Source: Mucilaginibacter sp. UR6-1
GTDB taxonomy: Bacteria; Bacteroidota; Bacteroidia; Sphingobacteriales; Sphingobacteriaceae
Length of the DNA: 64,000 bases
Direction: 5' to 3'
NCBI RefSeq assembly: GCF_020880975.1
Contig: NZ_JAJIWP010000003.1
Location: 992,001-1,056,000 of the forward strand
Shown: in pieces, positions 1 through 9,699 of the stretch
Position numbering within the stretch: position 1 is the stretch's first letter
Layout: each line of letters starts with the position of its first letter
Translations under genes and position numbers: made by a program
Notes under the pieces: model-generated
Told to the model about the DNA's origin: nothing
Seen by the model: only the letters and a program-made list of their open reading frames with translations
The model's database searches: none

Positions 1-2
1 CA

Positions 3-353
3 CCGGCGCCCAAGGTGATACGCTATGGCATGGTTACCGGTATAAAACCTGATAAAATAGCCTATTACAAAAAGCTGCACGCCGCGCCCTGGCCGGGTGT
101 GGTTAAAAAAATAGCCGAGTGCAACATTCATAATTACTCTATATATCTGCAAAAAATAGATGACAAGTATTACCTGTTCAGCTATTTTGAATACACCGGG
201 AATGATTTTGATGCCGATATGCAAAGGATGGCTGCTGATAGCCTCACGCAAAAATGGTGGAGAGAAACCGATCCAACCCAATTACCCTTGCCCCGGGCTT
301 TGGCCAAACATGAGGTTTGGACTAATATGCCCGAAGTTTTTCATACCCCCTGA
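3..353 (+). CDS. L-rhamnose/L-fucose mutarotase family protein (5' end outside window)
   Basis: The protein matches the RhaM-like (DUF718) mutarotase family, which interconverts anomers of 6-deoxy-L-sugars. The visible signature is an HAAPWPGV segment followed by a central NYSIYL strand and a late KWW motif, as in RhaM. The frame is open to the left edge of the window, and the only nearby start is a GTG at 15, so the true start is probably upstream. The next genes form a SusC/D locus with two fucosidase families, so L-fucose is the likelier substrate than L-rhamnose; that is inference from context. No sugar isomerase or kinase is visible here. Confidence 0.75.
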   Translation, partial: PAPKVIRYGMVTGIKPDKIAYYKKLHAAPWPGVVKKIAECNIHNYSIYLQKIDDKYYLFSYFEYTGNDFDADMQRMAADSLTQKWWRETDPTQLPLPRALAKHEVWTNMPEVFHTP

Positions 354-668
354 AAGTTTTTCAATGTTAAACGTTTTAGCACTTTTAGTATTTAATTACG
401 CAATCGATTTATGTTAACTGTAGCTAAAATTTTAGCTTAAAATTGCGCTGAAATGGAAAATGGTTTTACCATAATGGAATAATCCATTATAATAAAAGGA
501 TAGGTCATTTATCCCGCTAAGGCGTTGGTATACATTTGTTTTATAAGCCAAAATAAAATAAGAACAATTTAGTGTAAAGGCATTGCATACAGTAATGCTA
601 CCCGAATGTAGGATATAAGCCTGCACGGCCATTTTATTGCATTTTTTAACCAATTATTCACCCTTTTT
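354..668 (+). promoter_or_regulatory. Upstream regulatory region of the susC operon
   Basis: This 315-base stretch has no credible gene. It contains a perfect 16-base palindrome at 422-437 (AGCTAAAATTTTAGCT), an inverted repeat at 471-490 (arms ATAATGGA and TCCATTAT with a 4-base loop), and a Bacteroidota-like -7 box TACATTTG at 531-538. The string ATACATTTGTTTTAT (530-544) recurs exactly at 10671-10685 in front of the second half of the locus. No clear -33 TTG was found at the expected spacing, so the promoter call is tentative. Confidence 0.5.
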
Positions 669-3600
669 ATGAGTAAACTTTACAATTTAAGTAAGCGCCA
701 TCTGGTGTTTAAAATCCCCCGGACAGTTTTGCCGGTAGCATGTTGTTTGCTGCTTTTTGCAATGCTCATGGCATTGGCACAAAGTAGTATTGCACAAAAC
801 CGCATTACAATTACCGGTACTGTAACTGATACAACAGGCGGAATTATTGCCGGTGCTAACATAACAGCGCTAAACAAAAACGGCAAAGCCACGTCAACAG
901 ATGCCAACGGCAAATTCGTTTTGGATGTTGAGGCCGGTACTGTTTTAAAGGTTTCCTTTGTTGGTTATCAGGATAAGCAGGTAACAGTTAGCGCCGATCA
1001 GCGTACCTATAAAATTGTTATTAAAGAGAATGTAGCCCTTGCCGAAGAGGTAATAGTTACCGCCTATAGCCGCAAGCAAACGCGTGAAGCCTTGGTGGGC
1101 TCGGTAACTACGGTAAAACCCGGAAACTTAAAAATACCGGCCAGTAACTTAACAACCGCGCTTGCGGGGCAGGTTGCCGGTGTAATTGCTTACACACCAA
1201 GCGGGCAGCCGGGGCAGGATAATGCCAACTTCTTCATTCGCGGGGTAACCACCTTTGGTTATAAGCGCGACCCATTGATTTTAGTTGATAACGTGGAGCT
1301 TACCTCGTCAGATCTGGCGCGTATACAGGTTGATGATATTGAGAGCTTTTCGATATTGAAAGATGCCAGCGCTACAGCCCTTTACGGTGCACGTGGCGGT
1401 AACGGTGTTATTTTGGTGAAAACCAAGGAGGGAAAGGTAGGTAAGGCCCAGATCAACTTCAGGCTGGAGAATTCAATATCGCAATCAGCCAAAACCATTG
1501 AGCTGGCCGACCCGATAACCTACATGCGTTTATTTAATGAGGCTACAATAACCCGTAACCCGCTGGCACCACGCCCATTTACTGAGAACCAGATATTGAA
1601 TACGCAGGCCACACTGGCCGGTGCGCCGGGCAGCAACCCGTATGTATATCCGGCGGTTGACTGGATCGATATGCTGTTTAAGGATCGTACCAATACCCAG
1701 CGCGCTAACCTCAACATCAGCGGTGGCGGCGGTGTAGCTAAATATTACTTTGCCGGCTCGTATTCAAATGATAACGGTATTTTACGTACCGACATCCGTA
1801 ACAATAATAATAACAACGTAAAGTTCACCAATTACCAGTTACGCTCAAACATCAACGTTAACCTTACTGATAAAACAGAATTGGTATTGAGGTTATCAGG
1901 TAATTTTAACGAATACAACGGTCCGCTTACTAACGATGCATCCTTTTCAACCGACTTGTACAACGTGGCCATGCACACCAGCCCGGTACTTTTCCCGGCG
2001 TATTATGAGCCCGATGAGGCAAACCGCAATACCCAGCACATTTTATTTGGTAATACGCTGGCCAATGGTGGGTCGCCATCAAACAACAGCATAGGGCAAA
2101 TAAACCCGTACGCGGCATTGTTGCGGGGGCATAAAAACTTTGTGGAGTCGCGTATGCTGGCGCAGTTGGAGTTGAACCAGAATTTAAATTTTATTACAAG
2201 CGGCCTTAACTTTCACGGTTTGTTCAGCACCAACAGGTACTCATACTACACCTCGGATATGAGCTACTCGCCGTTTTATTACAACGTAGCCACTTATGAT
2301 AAGCCAAGCAATACCTACACCCTGCAATGGCTTAACCCGCAACCTACGGGCAGCAATGTTGCCACCGAGTATTTAACTTATAACCGTAACGTAGGCAGCG
2401 ATAACATTAATACGTTTGTTTACTTTCAGGGTGTACTTGATTATGCCAAAAAAATAGGCGAGAACCACAACATCAGCAGCTCACTGATAGGTACCCGTCA
2501 GCAGCAGGTTTACTCTGATGCTAAAGACCCGCGATCAGGTACAACAACCCTGCAATATTCTTTGCCATACCGCAACCTTACGCTTGCCGGTCGTGCTACT
2601 TACTCGTACAAAAGTCGTTATTTCCTGGAGTTTAACTTTGGCTACAACGGCTCCGAAAGGTTTTCAGAAGAGCATCGTTATGGTTTCTTCCCGGCTGTAG
2701 GCGCGTCATGGATCATTTCAGAAGAAAAATTCTGGGGCGATCTGTACGAGATATTTGACAGGGTGAAGATCAGGGCCAGCCATGGTTTGGTAGGTAATGA
2801 CGCTATCGGCGTACAAAGGTTTTATTACCTGTCAGACGTTAACCTCAACGGTGGTAACTCAGCCGTTTTTGGTACCAATAACGGTTATGGCCGTAACGGG
2901 GTAAGCATCCGTAATTACGAAAACCGCGATGTAACCTGGGAAACATCACAGCAAACAACACTTGGTTTGGAATTTACTCTACTGAAGAATCTGAACGTTA
3001 TTGCCGAGGTTTACAGAAACCACAAATACAACATTTTACAGGACAGGGCATCAATACCAACCACTATGGGGCTTGAAGCACCTATAGCCGCCAACATTGG
3101 CAAGGTTGATTCAAAGGGTATTGATCTGTCTATCGATGGTAAAAAGCAATTTTCAAAAACCGCGTCGGTTTCGTTACGTGGTAACTTCACCTTCGCGCAA
3201 AATAAATTTACCCAGTTTGAGGAGCCAAATTACCTCGAACCCTACCGTTACAACGTAGGCCAGTCATTAAACAGGCAGTACGGATACATTGCCGAGCGCT
3301 TGTTTGTTGATGATAACGAGGCACGTAACTCGCCGCAGCAAATATTCAGCACCAACGGGCAGCAACCTATGGGTGGCGATATCAAGTACCGGGATTTGAA
3401 TAATGATGGCCGTATTGACGGTGCCGACCAAACATTTATTGGCTACCCTACAGTGCCCGAAATTGTTTATGGTTTCGGTATCACCTCACAGATCAGCAAT
3501 TTTGATTTTTCGGCCTTCTTCCAGGGGCAGGCCAGGGTGTCATTCTTTATTGATCCGGCCCGTACCAGTCCGTTTATTCAAAGCCCTGATTCATGGTTGC

Positions 3601-3962
3601 CCGGCAATACCCAATTGTTAAAAGCTTATGCTGATAATCATTGGTCCGAAGAGAACCAGAACCTGTACGCGCTTTACCCGCGCCTTGGCGCTAACGGTGC
3701 CCAAATTGAAAACAACCGCCAAAACAGCACCTGGTGGATGCGCGACGGTAGCTTTTTGAGGCTTAAACAACTGGAGATAGGCTACTCAATTCCACGAAAA
3801 TACGCTCAATCGCTAAAGTTGCGTAATGCCCGTATCTATTTCAGCGGCCTTAACCTTTTAACCTGGAGCCCTTTCAAATTATGGGACCCTGAAATAGGGG
3901 GCAACGGTTTTAATTACCCTATCCAGAGAGTGTTTAACCTGGGACTCAATGTCAATTTATAA
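669..3962 (+). CDS. susC: SusC/RagA family TonB-linked outer membrane protein
   Basis: Imports oligosaccharides across the outer membrane, powered by TonB, in complex with the SusD lipoprotein encoded next. The 1097-residue protein has a signal peptide (about residues 1-43), a carboxypeptidase-D-like N-terminal repeat (about 46-115, including VSFVGYQDK), a TonB-box region around EEVIVTAYSRK, a plug with the family string DASATALYGARGGNGVILVKT, and a long beta-barrel ending in a hydrophobic C-terminal strand. Length and architecture are normal for the family. The stop lies nine bases before the preferred susD start, so the two are co-transcribed. Substrate is not readable from the sequence; downstream fucosidases suggest a fucosylated glycan. 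Confidence 0.95.
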   Translation: MSKLYNLSKRHLVFKIPRTVLPVACCLLLFAMLMALAQSSIAQNRITITGTVTDTTGGIIAGANITALNKNGKATSTDANGKFVLDVEAGTVLKVSFVGYQDKQVTVSADQRTYKIVIKENVALAEEVIVTAYSRKQTREALVGSVTTVKPGNLKIPASNLTTALAGQVAGVIAYTPSGQPGQDNANFFIRGVTTFGYKRDPLILVDNVELTSSDLARIQVDDIESFSILKDASATALYGARGGNGVILVKTKEGKVGKAQINFRLENSISQSAKTIELADPITYMRLFNEATITRNPLAPRPFTENQILNTQATLAGAPGSNPYVYPAVDWIDMLFKDRTNTQRANLNISGGGGVAKYYFAGSYSNDNGILRTDIRNNNNNNVKFTNYQLRSNINVNLTDKTELVLRLSGNFNEYNGPLTNDASFSTDLYNVAMHTSPVLFPAYYEPDEANRNTQHILFGNTLANGGSPSNNSIGQINPYAALLRGHKNFVESRMLAQLELNQNLNFITSGLNFHGLFSTNRYSYYTSDMSYSPFYYNVATYDKPSNTYTLQWLNPQPTGSNVATEYLTYNRNVGSDNINTFVYFQGVLDYAKKIGENHNISSSLIGTRQQQVYSDAKDPRSGTTTLQYSLPYRNLTLAGRATYSYKSRYFLEFNFGYNGSERFSEEHRYGFFPAVGASWIISEEKFWGDLYEIFDRVKIRASHGLVGNDAIGVQRFYYLSDVNLNGGNSAVFGTNNGYGRNGVSIRNYENRDVTWETSQQTTLGLEFTLLKNLNVIAEVYRNHKYNILQDRASIPTTMGLEAPIAANIGKVDSKGIDLSIDGKKQFSKTASVSLRGNFTFAQNKFTQFEEPNYLEPYRYNVGQSLNRQYGYIAERLFVDDNEARNSPQQIFSTNGQQPMGGDIKYRDLNNDGRIDGADQTFIGYPTVPEIVYGFGITSQISNFDFSAFFQGQARVSFFIDPARTSPFIQSPDSWLPGNTQLLKAYADNHWSEENQNLYALYPRLGANGAQIENNRQNSTWWMRDGSFLRLKQLEIGYSIPRKYAQSLKLRNARIYFSGLNLLTWSPFKLWDPEIGGNGFNYPIQRVFNLGLNVNL

Positions 3963-3969
3963 ATCGGAG

Positions 3970-5895
3970 ATGAAGATGAGATCATACAAAATATTAATAT
4001 ACCTGGCGGCTGTAACCATGCTGGGTACATCGTGCAAAAAGTTTCTGGATGTAACGCCCGAGAATGTGGGTACTATTGATTACGCCTTCCGGAACCGTAA
4101 TGAGGCCGAGAACTACCTGTTTTCGTGCTATGCCACTTTGCAGCAATTCCAGTATCCGCAAAACGATCCAAGTTTTACCAGTTCAGGCGAGATCATATTC
4201 CCTAATAACCTTACCGATAACCAGGGGATCGATCCGACAGGGTTTAACCTGATACGCGGAACGCAAAATGTGCAGAACCCAGGCCTCAATTATTGGGATG
4301 GTGAGAATGGCGGGCAAGCCATATTCAGGGCCTTACGCCGCTGTAATACTATGCTCGAAAATATTGACAAACCGATAGACCTTACCACATCAGAAAAGGC
4401 CAGGTGGATAGCCGAAGTAAAATTCCTGAAGGCTTATTACCATTATTACCTGTTCCGGATGTACGGGCCCATACCTATTACTGATAAAAATTTGCCTATC
4501 ACCAGCTCTACCGAAGAGGTTAAAGTTAAGCGCGATCCGGCGGATTCAGTAGTAAACTACATTGTGCGTTTGCTGGATGAATCGGCACCAGATCTGCCCG
4601 TAGTGATACAAAACCAGGTACGTGAGCTTGGGCGTATTACCCGCCCCATTGCGCTTGCCGTTAAGGCAGATGTATTGGCCACTGCTGCCAGCCCGATGTT
4701 TAACGGTAACCCCGATTTTGCCGGCTTGGCCAATAAGGACGGGCAGGCGCTGTTTACAAATACTTACGATGCTACCAAGTGGGACAAGGCCGCCGCGGCC
4801 TGCGAAGCCGCTATTCAGCTTTGCGAAGCTAATGGCTTTTCCTTGCACACCTTTAACGCGCCGGCTAATATACCTACCAATTTAACCGACTCGTTAAGGA
4901 GGGTGCTTACCCTGCAAACCGCCATTACCGAAAAATGGGAGCTTAATAAAGAGCTGATATGGGCTTTAAACCCCGTATTTGGCTACGGCAGGCAGGAGTA
5001 TAATATGCCGCGCTTAACGGCTAAAGCCGCGGCAAACCTAATTGCGCAGGGTACTTTTGCCGTGCCAATTAGTCAGCAGGAATTGTTTTATACCAACAAC
5101 GGTGTGCCTATCAGCGAAGACAAAACCTGGGATTATAACAACCGCTACAACCTGCGCACGGGCGATGATGATAACCGTTTTTATATACGTAACGGCTATC
5201 AAACCGTTAGGGCGCACTTTAACCGCGAGCCGCGCTTTTATGCCGACCTGGCGTTTGATGGTGCTATATGGTATGGTAATAATGTATTTAACCAGGAGAA
5301 TGCCCTGTATGTACAGGCACGCAGCAGCAGTTCATACGCGGGGCCAAAGGATAATATCCGTATAAACGTAACGGGGTACTGGGCCAAAAAGCTGGTTAAC
5401 TATCAAACCGTGTATGATGAGAACATGACCTGGGTTGACTTCAGGATGCCGCTTATCAGGCTGGCCGGGCTTTATTTACTGTATGCCGAGGTGCTTAACG
5501 AGCAGGGCAAACCCTTTGCCGAGGTGGTAAGGTATATTGACCCTGTGCGCCAGCGTGCAGGTTTGCCGGGTGTTGTTAACGCCTGGAGCACCTACTCGCG
5601 CAATGCCTCAAAGTATGCTACGCAGGATGGTATGCGCCAGATCATTCACCAGGAGCGCCGTATCGAGCTGGCTTTTGAAGGTCAGGCCGGTTGGGATCTT
5701 CGCCGCTGGAAAGAGATACAGAACGTAATGAGCAGGCCAATGCAGGGCTGGAATATTTATGAGGAGCAGGCGCTTAACTATTACCGCCCGCGTACCATAC
5801 TTACACCTGTATTTAACGTGCGTAACTACCTGTGGCCAATAAAAAATAATGATCTGATAGTGAACGGCAATCTTGTACAGAATCCTAACTGGTAA
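3970..5895 (+). CDS. susD: SusD/RagB family nutrient-binding lipoprotein
   Basis: Surface glycan-binding lid of the SusC transporter. A lipoprotein signal ends in LGTSC with the lipidated Cys at residue 22, followed by KKFLDV, which is typical of SusD. The body is helical TPR-like with the family C-terminal region (RRIELAFEGQAGWDLRRWKE). I chose the ATG at 3970: the longer frame from 3949 overlaps susC and would put seven residues including an acidic one before the signal peptide. The gene follows susC by seven bases and precedes two accessory lipoproteins of the same operon. Confidence 0.93.
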   Translation: MKMRSYKILIYLAAVTMLGTSCKKFLDVTPENVGTIDYAFRNRNEAENYLFSCYATLQQFQYPQNDPSFTSSGEIIFPNNLTDNQGIDPTGFNLIRGTQNVQNPGLNYWDGENGGQAIFRALRRCNTMLENIDKPIDLTTSEKARWIAEVKFLKAYYHYYLFRMYGPIPITDKNLPITSSTEEVKVKRDPADSVVNYIVRLLDESAPDLPVVIQNQVRELGRITRPIALAVKADVLATAASPMFNGNPDFAGLANKDGQALFTNTYDATKWDKAAAACEAAIQLCEANGFSLHTFNAPANIPTNLTDSLRRVLTLQTAITEKWELNKELIWALNPVFGYGRQEYNMPRLTAKAAANLIAQGTFAVPISQQELFYTNNGVPISEDKTWDYNNRYNLRTGDDDNRFYIRNGYQTVRAHFNREPRFYADLAFDGAIWYGNNVFNQENALYVQARSSSSYAGPKDNIRINVTGYWAKKLVNYQTVYDENMTWVDFRMPLIRLAGLYLLYAEVLNEQGKPFAEVVRYIDPVRQRAGLPGVVNAWSTYSRNASKYATQDGMRQIIHQERRIELAFEGQAGWDLRRWKEIQNVMSRPMQGWNIYEEQALNYYRPRTILTPVFNVRNYLWPIKNNDLIVNGNLVQNPNW

Positions 5896-5914
5896 CAAGG
5901 TAAACTCAAATAAC

Positions 5915-7138
5915 ATGAAAGATATTAAATATTATATAGCTGCTGTAGCCTGCCTTATTATAATGGTGGTTGCAGCATGCAAAAAAAATGATGGTTATAA
6001 CACCACCCCCATATCCGGCGATACAACAAAGCCCGGTGTGGTAACCAATATTAAGGTTGATAATTACAACGGCGGCGCCTACATCTCTTACGATTTGCCC
6101 AACTCCGAAAATATACTATACGTATTGGCGCAGTACAACATTCGGGATGGTGTAAAGCGCGAAACCAAATCATCCTATTATACTGATACGGTTACGGTAA
6201 ACGGTTTTGCCAGTGCTGCCGATTATGACGTTACACTTTATACCGTATCACGCGCCAATGTAATGTCTGATCCGGTTAAGGTTACGGTGCATCCGCAAAC
6301 GCCGGTTTACCAGTTGATCCGCCCGTCAATTAACATCAATGCCGATTTTGGCGGCGTGAATGTACAGGCCTTAAATCCGCTTAAAAAGGAGATAGGCATC
6401 ATCATTACGGCGTTCGATGCTACAACAAATTCCATGGAAGTGCAGGATCAGTTTTTTACCAAGTCCGACACGATCAATTATTCCATCAGGGGATATAGTA
6501 CTGATGCGAGAGAGTTTGGCGTGTATGTTACCGACCAATGGGGCAATATATCTGACACGCTGAAAAGAGAGATCAGTCCGCTTTATGAGGAGTTGTTGAA
6601 CAAAAGTCTGTTTAGTGCTTTCAACTTACCAAGCGATACCCCGATAGGTTACGGTTGGGTATTGCCTAACTTGTGGAATGGTACCGAGAATGGCGATGGC
6701 TGGCATACGCTGCCGGGCAACAGGCCGCCATTTGTATGTTCGTTTGATGTTGGCCGTGTGTATAAGCTAAGCCGTTTTGTAATGTGGGAACGTTTTGGCG
6801 AATGGGCTTACGGGCATGGTAACCCACGCGATTTTAGCCTGTGGGGTACCAAGGTCGCCAATCCGCGTGATGCGCAACTGCCGGTATCGGCACCGGCCGG
6901 CACTGTGGTGGGCGACTGGATAAACCTGGGCAACTTTCATTATCCTGATCCGCCGTCAGGCTCGCCGCCGGGCTCAACCACCGCGTCTGACGAGGCTTTT
7001 GTGCGTGCCGGCGTAAACTTTAATGTTCCGTTTGATGCGCCTACGGTGAGGTTTATACGCCTGGCAGTTAACAGAACGTGGTCCGGCGGTGATATTGCCC
7101 ACGTTATGGAGCTCTCATTATATGGTAACCCACAGTAA
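5915..7138 (+). CDS. SusE-position lipoprotein with DUF4959/DUF5000-type domains
   Basis: A 407-residue lipoprotein with lipobox VVAAC (Cys22). The N-terminal part (about 40-130) looks like the fibronectin-like DUF4959 domain, the middle resembles DUF5126, and the C-terminal part (about 245-407) is a discoidin-like DUF5000 domain with LWNGTENGDGWHT and a conserved FVMWERFGEW strand. Such proteins follow susD in many loci and are thought to bind glycan at the surface. The start at 5915 is preferred over an upstream one at 5873 that overlaps susD and lacks a signal peptide at its N-terminus. Domain names are from memory of family patterns. Confidence 0.8.
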   Translation: MKDIKYYIAAVACLIIMVVAACKKNDGYNTTPISGDTTKPGVVTNIKVDNYNGGAYISYDLPNSENILYVLAQYNIRDGVKRETKSSYYTDTVTVNGFASAADYDVTLYTVSRANVMSDPVKVTVHPQTPVYQLIRPSININADFGGVNVQALNPLKKEIGIIITAFDATTNSMEVQDQFFTKSDTINYSIRGYSTDAREFGVYVTDQWGNISDTLKREISPLYEELLNKSLFSAFNLPSDTPIGYGWVLPNLWNGTENGDGWHTLPGNRPPFVCSFDVGRVYKLSRFVMWERFGEWAYGHGNPRDFSLWGTKVANPRDAQLPVSAPAGTVVGDWINLGNFHYPDPPSGSPPGSTTASDEAFVRAGVNFNVPFDAPTVRFIRLAVNRTWSGGDIAHVMELSLYGNPQ

Positions 7139-7160
7139 TAATCAATCAAAACTACTAAAA

Positions 7161-8366
7161 ATGAAGACCCTGAAATATTGTTTAATTATCTGTGCAACGT
7201 TTGCCGTTATTTATGGCTGCGGAAAAAAGGATACAGAGTTCCGCGATTTTTTTGATGGCAAAGAGGTAATCTACACCGGTGCTGTAGGCGATGTTACCTC
7301 ACAGCCCGGCGATCTGCGCGTAGGCCTTAAATGGAAAGCCAGTACCGATCCAAGCATTACCCGGTACATTGTTTACTGGAACAACAAAGCCGATTCGCAA
7401 ATAGTAAACATTACGGAGAAAAAGGATACTATCAGTACCGTGATCAGCGGCCTGCGCGAGTATGTTTACTCCTTCACTATATACTCATTTGATGCAAAGG
7501 GCAACAGATCCATCGCCAGAGAGGTGAATAATGTGAAGGTTTATGGACCGATATATAACAGTACATTGCTTAACAGGGCATATGATGCGGTTAATCCTTA
7601 TGTGCTTAATGATAATGGCTCGGTAACGCTTAATTTTATTACGCCTGATACCATTAACATCACCACAAAATTAATGTATACCAACAACGCGGGTAACCAG
7701 GTAACAACTGATCTGGCCGCTGATGTAAACAGCATTACCCTGAATGATTTTAAACTGGGTACCATCATCAAATACCAGTCGGCCTATATACCTGAGCGCG
7801 GTTCGATAGATACGTTCAGGGTAGCTGCCGCTGATGATTATCCATACATTTATAGTTATGTGCCTTGCGGTAAATCATTATTCGCGCAGATGAACATCGC
7901 TAATGATGTAAGGGCAGATTTTGGTACCGCTATTGATAAATTGTGGGATGGTACAACCACGCCGCAAGGCTATCCAAACATATTTCACTCCAATGAGCGG
8001 GCGCTGCCGCAACAGCTTACTATTGACTTAGGCAGGTTGTATGATAACCTTGGGCGTATGGAAGAAACCGGGCGCGATTGCTGCCATAATCCCGATCAGT
8101 TTGAGGTTTGGGGGATAGCGGATATTAACGGGCACGATACCAGCTTACCATCAAACAATGCCGGCTGGAAAGATGAAGCCATAGCAAAAGGCTGGGTGCT
8201 GCTTAAAGATGTGGTACGTACTGATGATGGCAAAAATCCGTACAAGTTTGATCTGGATAATCAGGGCAAGCCAATACGCTACATCAGGATACGTGTTAAG
8301 CATAACTCAAACGGCGAAAGTAACTACAGCAACATGAGCGAGATAACCCTTTGGAATAAACAGTAA
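7161..8366 (+). CDS. DUF4998 domain lipoprotein with C-terminal discoidin-like domain
   Basis: A 401-residue lipoprotein (lipobox VIYGC, Cys20). The N-terminal segment with GDLRVGLKWKASTDPSITRY and the following SGLREYVYSFTIYSFD resembles DUF4998. The C-terminal half (about 240-400) carries KLWDGTTTPQGYP, LTIDLGRLYDNLGRM and a final YSNMSEITLWNK, the pattern of F5/8 type C modules. It is paralogous in layout to the gene before it and probably acts as a second surface glycan-binding protein. A terminator-like hairpin follows within 7 bases, so expression of the downstream fucosidase may be reduced relative to this gene. Confidence 0.8.
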   Translation: MKTLKYCLIICATFAVIYGCGKKDTEFRDFFDGKEVIYTGAVGDVTSQPGDLRVGLKWKASTDPSITRYIVYWNNKADSQIVNITEKKDTISTVISGLREYVYSFTIYSFDAKGNRSIAREVNNVKVYGPIYNSTLLNRAYDAVNPYVLNDNGSVTLNFITPDTINITTKLMYTNNAGNQVTTDLAADVNSITLNDFKLGTIIKYQSAYIPERGSIDTFRVAAADDYPYIYSYVPCGKSLFAQMNIANDVRADFGTAIDKLWDGTTTPQGYPNIFHSNERALPQQLTIDLGRLYDNLGRMEETGRDCCHNPDQFEVWGIADINGHDTSLPSNNAGWKDEAIAKGWVLLKDVVRTDDGKNPYKFDLDNQGKPIRYIRIRVKHNSNGESNYSNMSEITLWNKQ

Positions 8367-8372
8367 ATTAAC

Positions 8373-8412
8373 AAGCCTGCATAGCTTAAACTGTGCAGGC
8401 TTTAATTTTTTT
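8373..8412 (+). terminator. Intrinsic terminator inside the locus
   Basis: AAGCCTGCA (8373-8381) pairs perfectly with TGCAGGCTT (8394-8402), followed by a T-rich tract up to the next start codon. It separates the lipoprotein genes from the GH29 gene and may act as a partial terminator. Confidence 0.75.
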
Positions 8413-9699
8413 ATGATGTACCGACTTTTGACTTTGTTATACCTGTGTATTGCTACTTGTGCATTTGCTCAAAGTGATATTAAAACGCCACCATCAGCTA
8501 TAAATAGTTTTATGGATAAGCGGTTCGGCATGTTTATACACTTTGGGCCGGTTACCCTGCGCGGCACTGAAATAGGCTGGAGCCGCAACAAGGAGGTACC
8601 CGAGGCAGATTATGATTCGCTGTACCGTGAATTTAACCCGGTTTTATTTGATGCTGACAGGTGGGTGAAGACTGCCAAAGATGCCGGTGTGAAATACCTG
8701 GTGATAACGGCCAAACACCATGATGGCTTTTTGCTATGGCCATCGGCAGTATCAGCATACAATATAGCTAATACACCGTTTAAAAAGGATATGGTTGGCT
8801 TACTGGCAAAGGCTTGTAAAAAACAGGGGATGTCATTTTGTATCTACATGACGGTGCTTGACTGGCATGATCCGGACTACCTGATCCATAGTCCGCATGA
8901 TACGTTGCATAATGTAAAAGGCGATATGCCAAGGTTTGTAAACACCATGAAAAGTGAGCTTACCGAATTGATTACCCGTTACAAGCCCGACATGCTTTGG
9001 TTTGATGGTTACTGGGAAAAGCCCTGGACGAATGAATTTGGCCGCCAGATCTATCAGCACATTAAAAAACTCGATGCGCGTATTGTGGTAAACAACCGGC
9101 TTGGTAAGGAGAGCGAGAAGCTGAACGAAAATTCGGTAGGTGATTTTTTGACCCCGGAGCAGCGCATCGGTAATATTAACATGCTCGAACCCTGGGAGAG
9201 CTGCATCACCATTTGCAATCAATGGGCCTGGAAGCCTAACGATGCGATGAAATCATTAAGGGAGTGTATACAAACCCTGGTAAAAACCGCGGGCGGCAAT
9301 GGTAACCTGCTGTTTAATGTAGGCCCCATGATGGATGGCCGAATGGAGCAGAGGCAAGTTGACCGGCTTAAACAAATGGGTAGCTGGCTATCCAAATACG
9401 GCGAAGCTATATACGGCACTAAAGGCGGTCCTTATGCCCCCAATGAGGTTTATGCGGCTACACGCAAAGGCAGTAAGATATATATTCATTTATTTAAGCC
9501 TGTTGGCGGCAGCCTCAAATTACCCGCGCTTACAGGCGTAACGGTTAAAAGCGCCCGTGTTTTAGGTGGAGGCACTCTGAAATTTACAACTGCCGATGGT
9601 TTGCAGATAACCATACCCGATAAATTACCTGATGAAAACTGTACCGTTATCGTTATAGGTATAAACAGCGACGCCGAAAAGTTGGCCGTTATTAAGTAA
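8413..9699 (+). CDS. GH29 alpha-L-fucosidase
   Basis: Hydrolyses terminal alpha-L-fucose with retention of configuration. The 428-residue protein has a signal peptide (about 1-19, ending CAFAQ) and is expected in the periplasm or at the surface. GH29 landmarks are FGMFIHFG near the N-terminus, KHHDGF at 101-106, and MLWFDGYW, in which Asp198 is the expected nucleophile. A short C-terminal beta domain follows. It lies 46 bases after the lipoprotein gene, across a hairpin, and its 3' end overlaps the convergent AraC gene by 8 bases. Linkage preference cannot be decided from the sequence. Confidence 0.93.
   Translation: MMYRLLTLLYLCIATCAFAQSDIKTPPSAINSFMDKRFGMFIHFGPVTLRGTEIGWSRNKEVPEADYDSLYREFNPVLFDADRWVKTAKDAGVKYLVITAKHHDGFLLWPSAVSAYNIANTPFKKDMVGLLAKACKKQGMSFCIYMTVLDWHDPDYLIHSPHDTLHNVKGDMPRFVNTMKSELTELITRYKPDMLWFDGYWEKPWTNEFGRQIYQHIKKLDARIVVNNRLGKESEKLNENSVGDFLTPEQRIGNINMLEPWESCITICNQWAWKPNDAMKSLRECIQTLVKTAGGNGNLLFNVGPMMDGRMEQRQVDRLKQMGSWLSKYGEAIYGTKGGPYAPNEVYAATRKGSKIYIHLFKPVGGSLKLPALTGVTVKSARVLGGGTLKFTTADGLQITIPDKLPDENCTVIVIGINSDAEKLAVIK

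Noticed and set aside
432-653. Minus-strand 73-residue frame upstream of susC
   Set aside because: It lies entirely in a regulatory region with palindromes and has no domain or start signal.
3949-3969. Upstream start of susD
   Set aside because: It overlaps susC and adds residues with an acidic one before a standard lipoprotein signal.
4546-4848. Minus-strand 100-residue frame inside susD
   Set aside because: A shadow of the susD reading frame.
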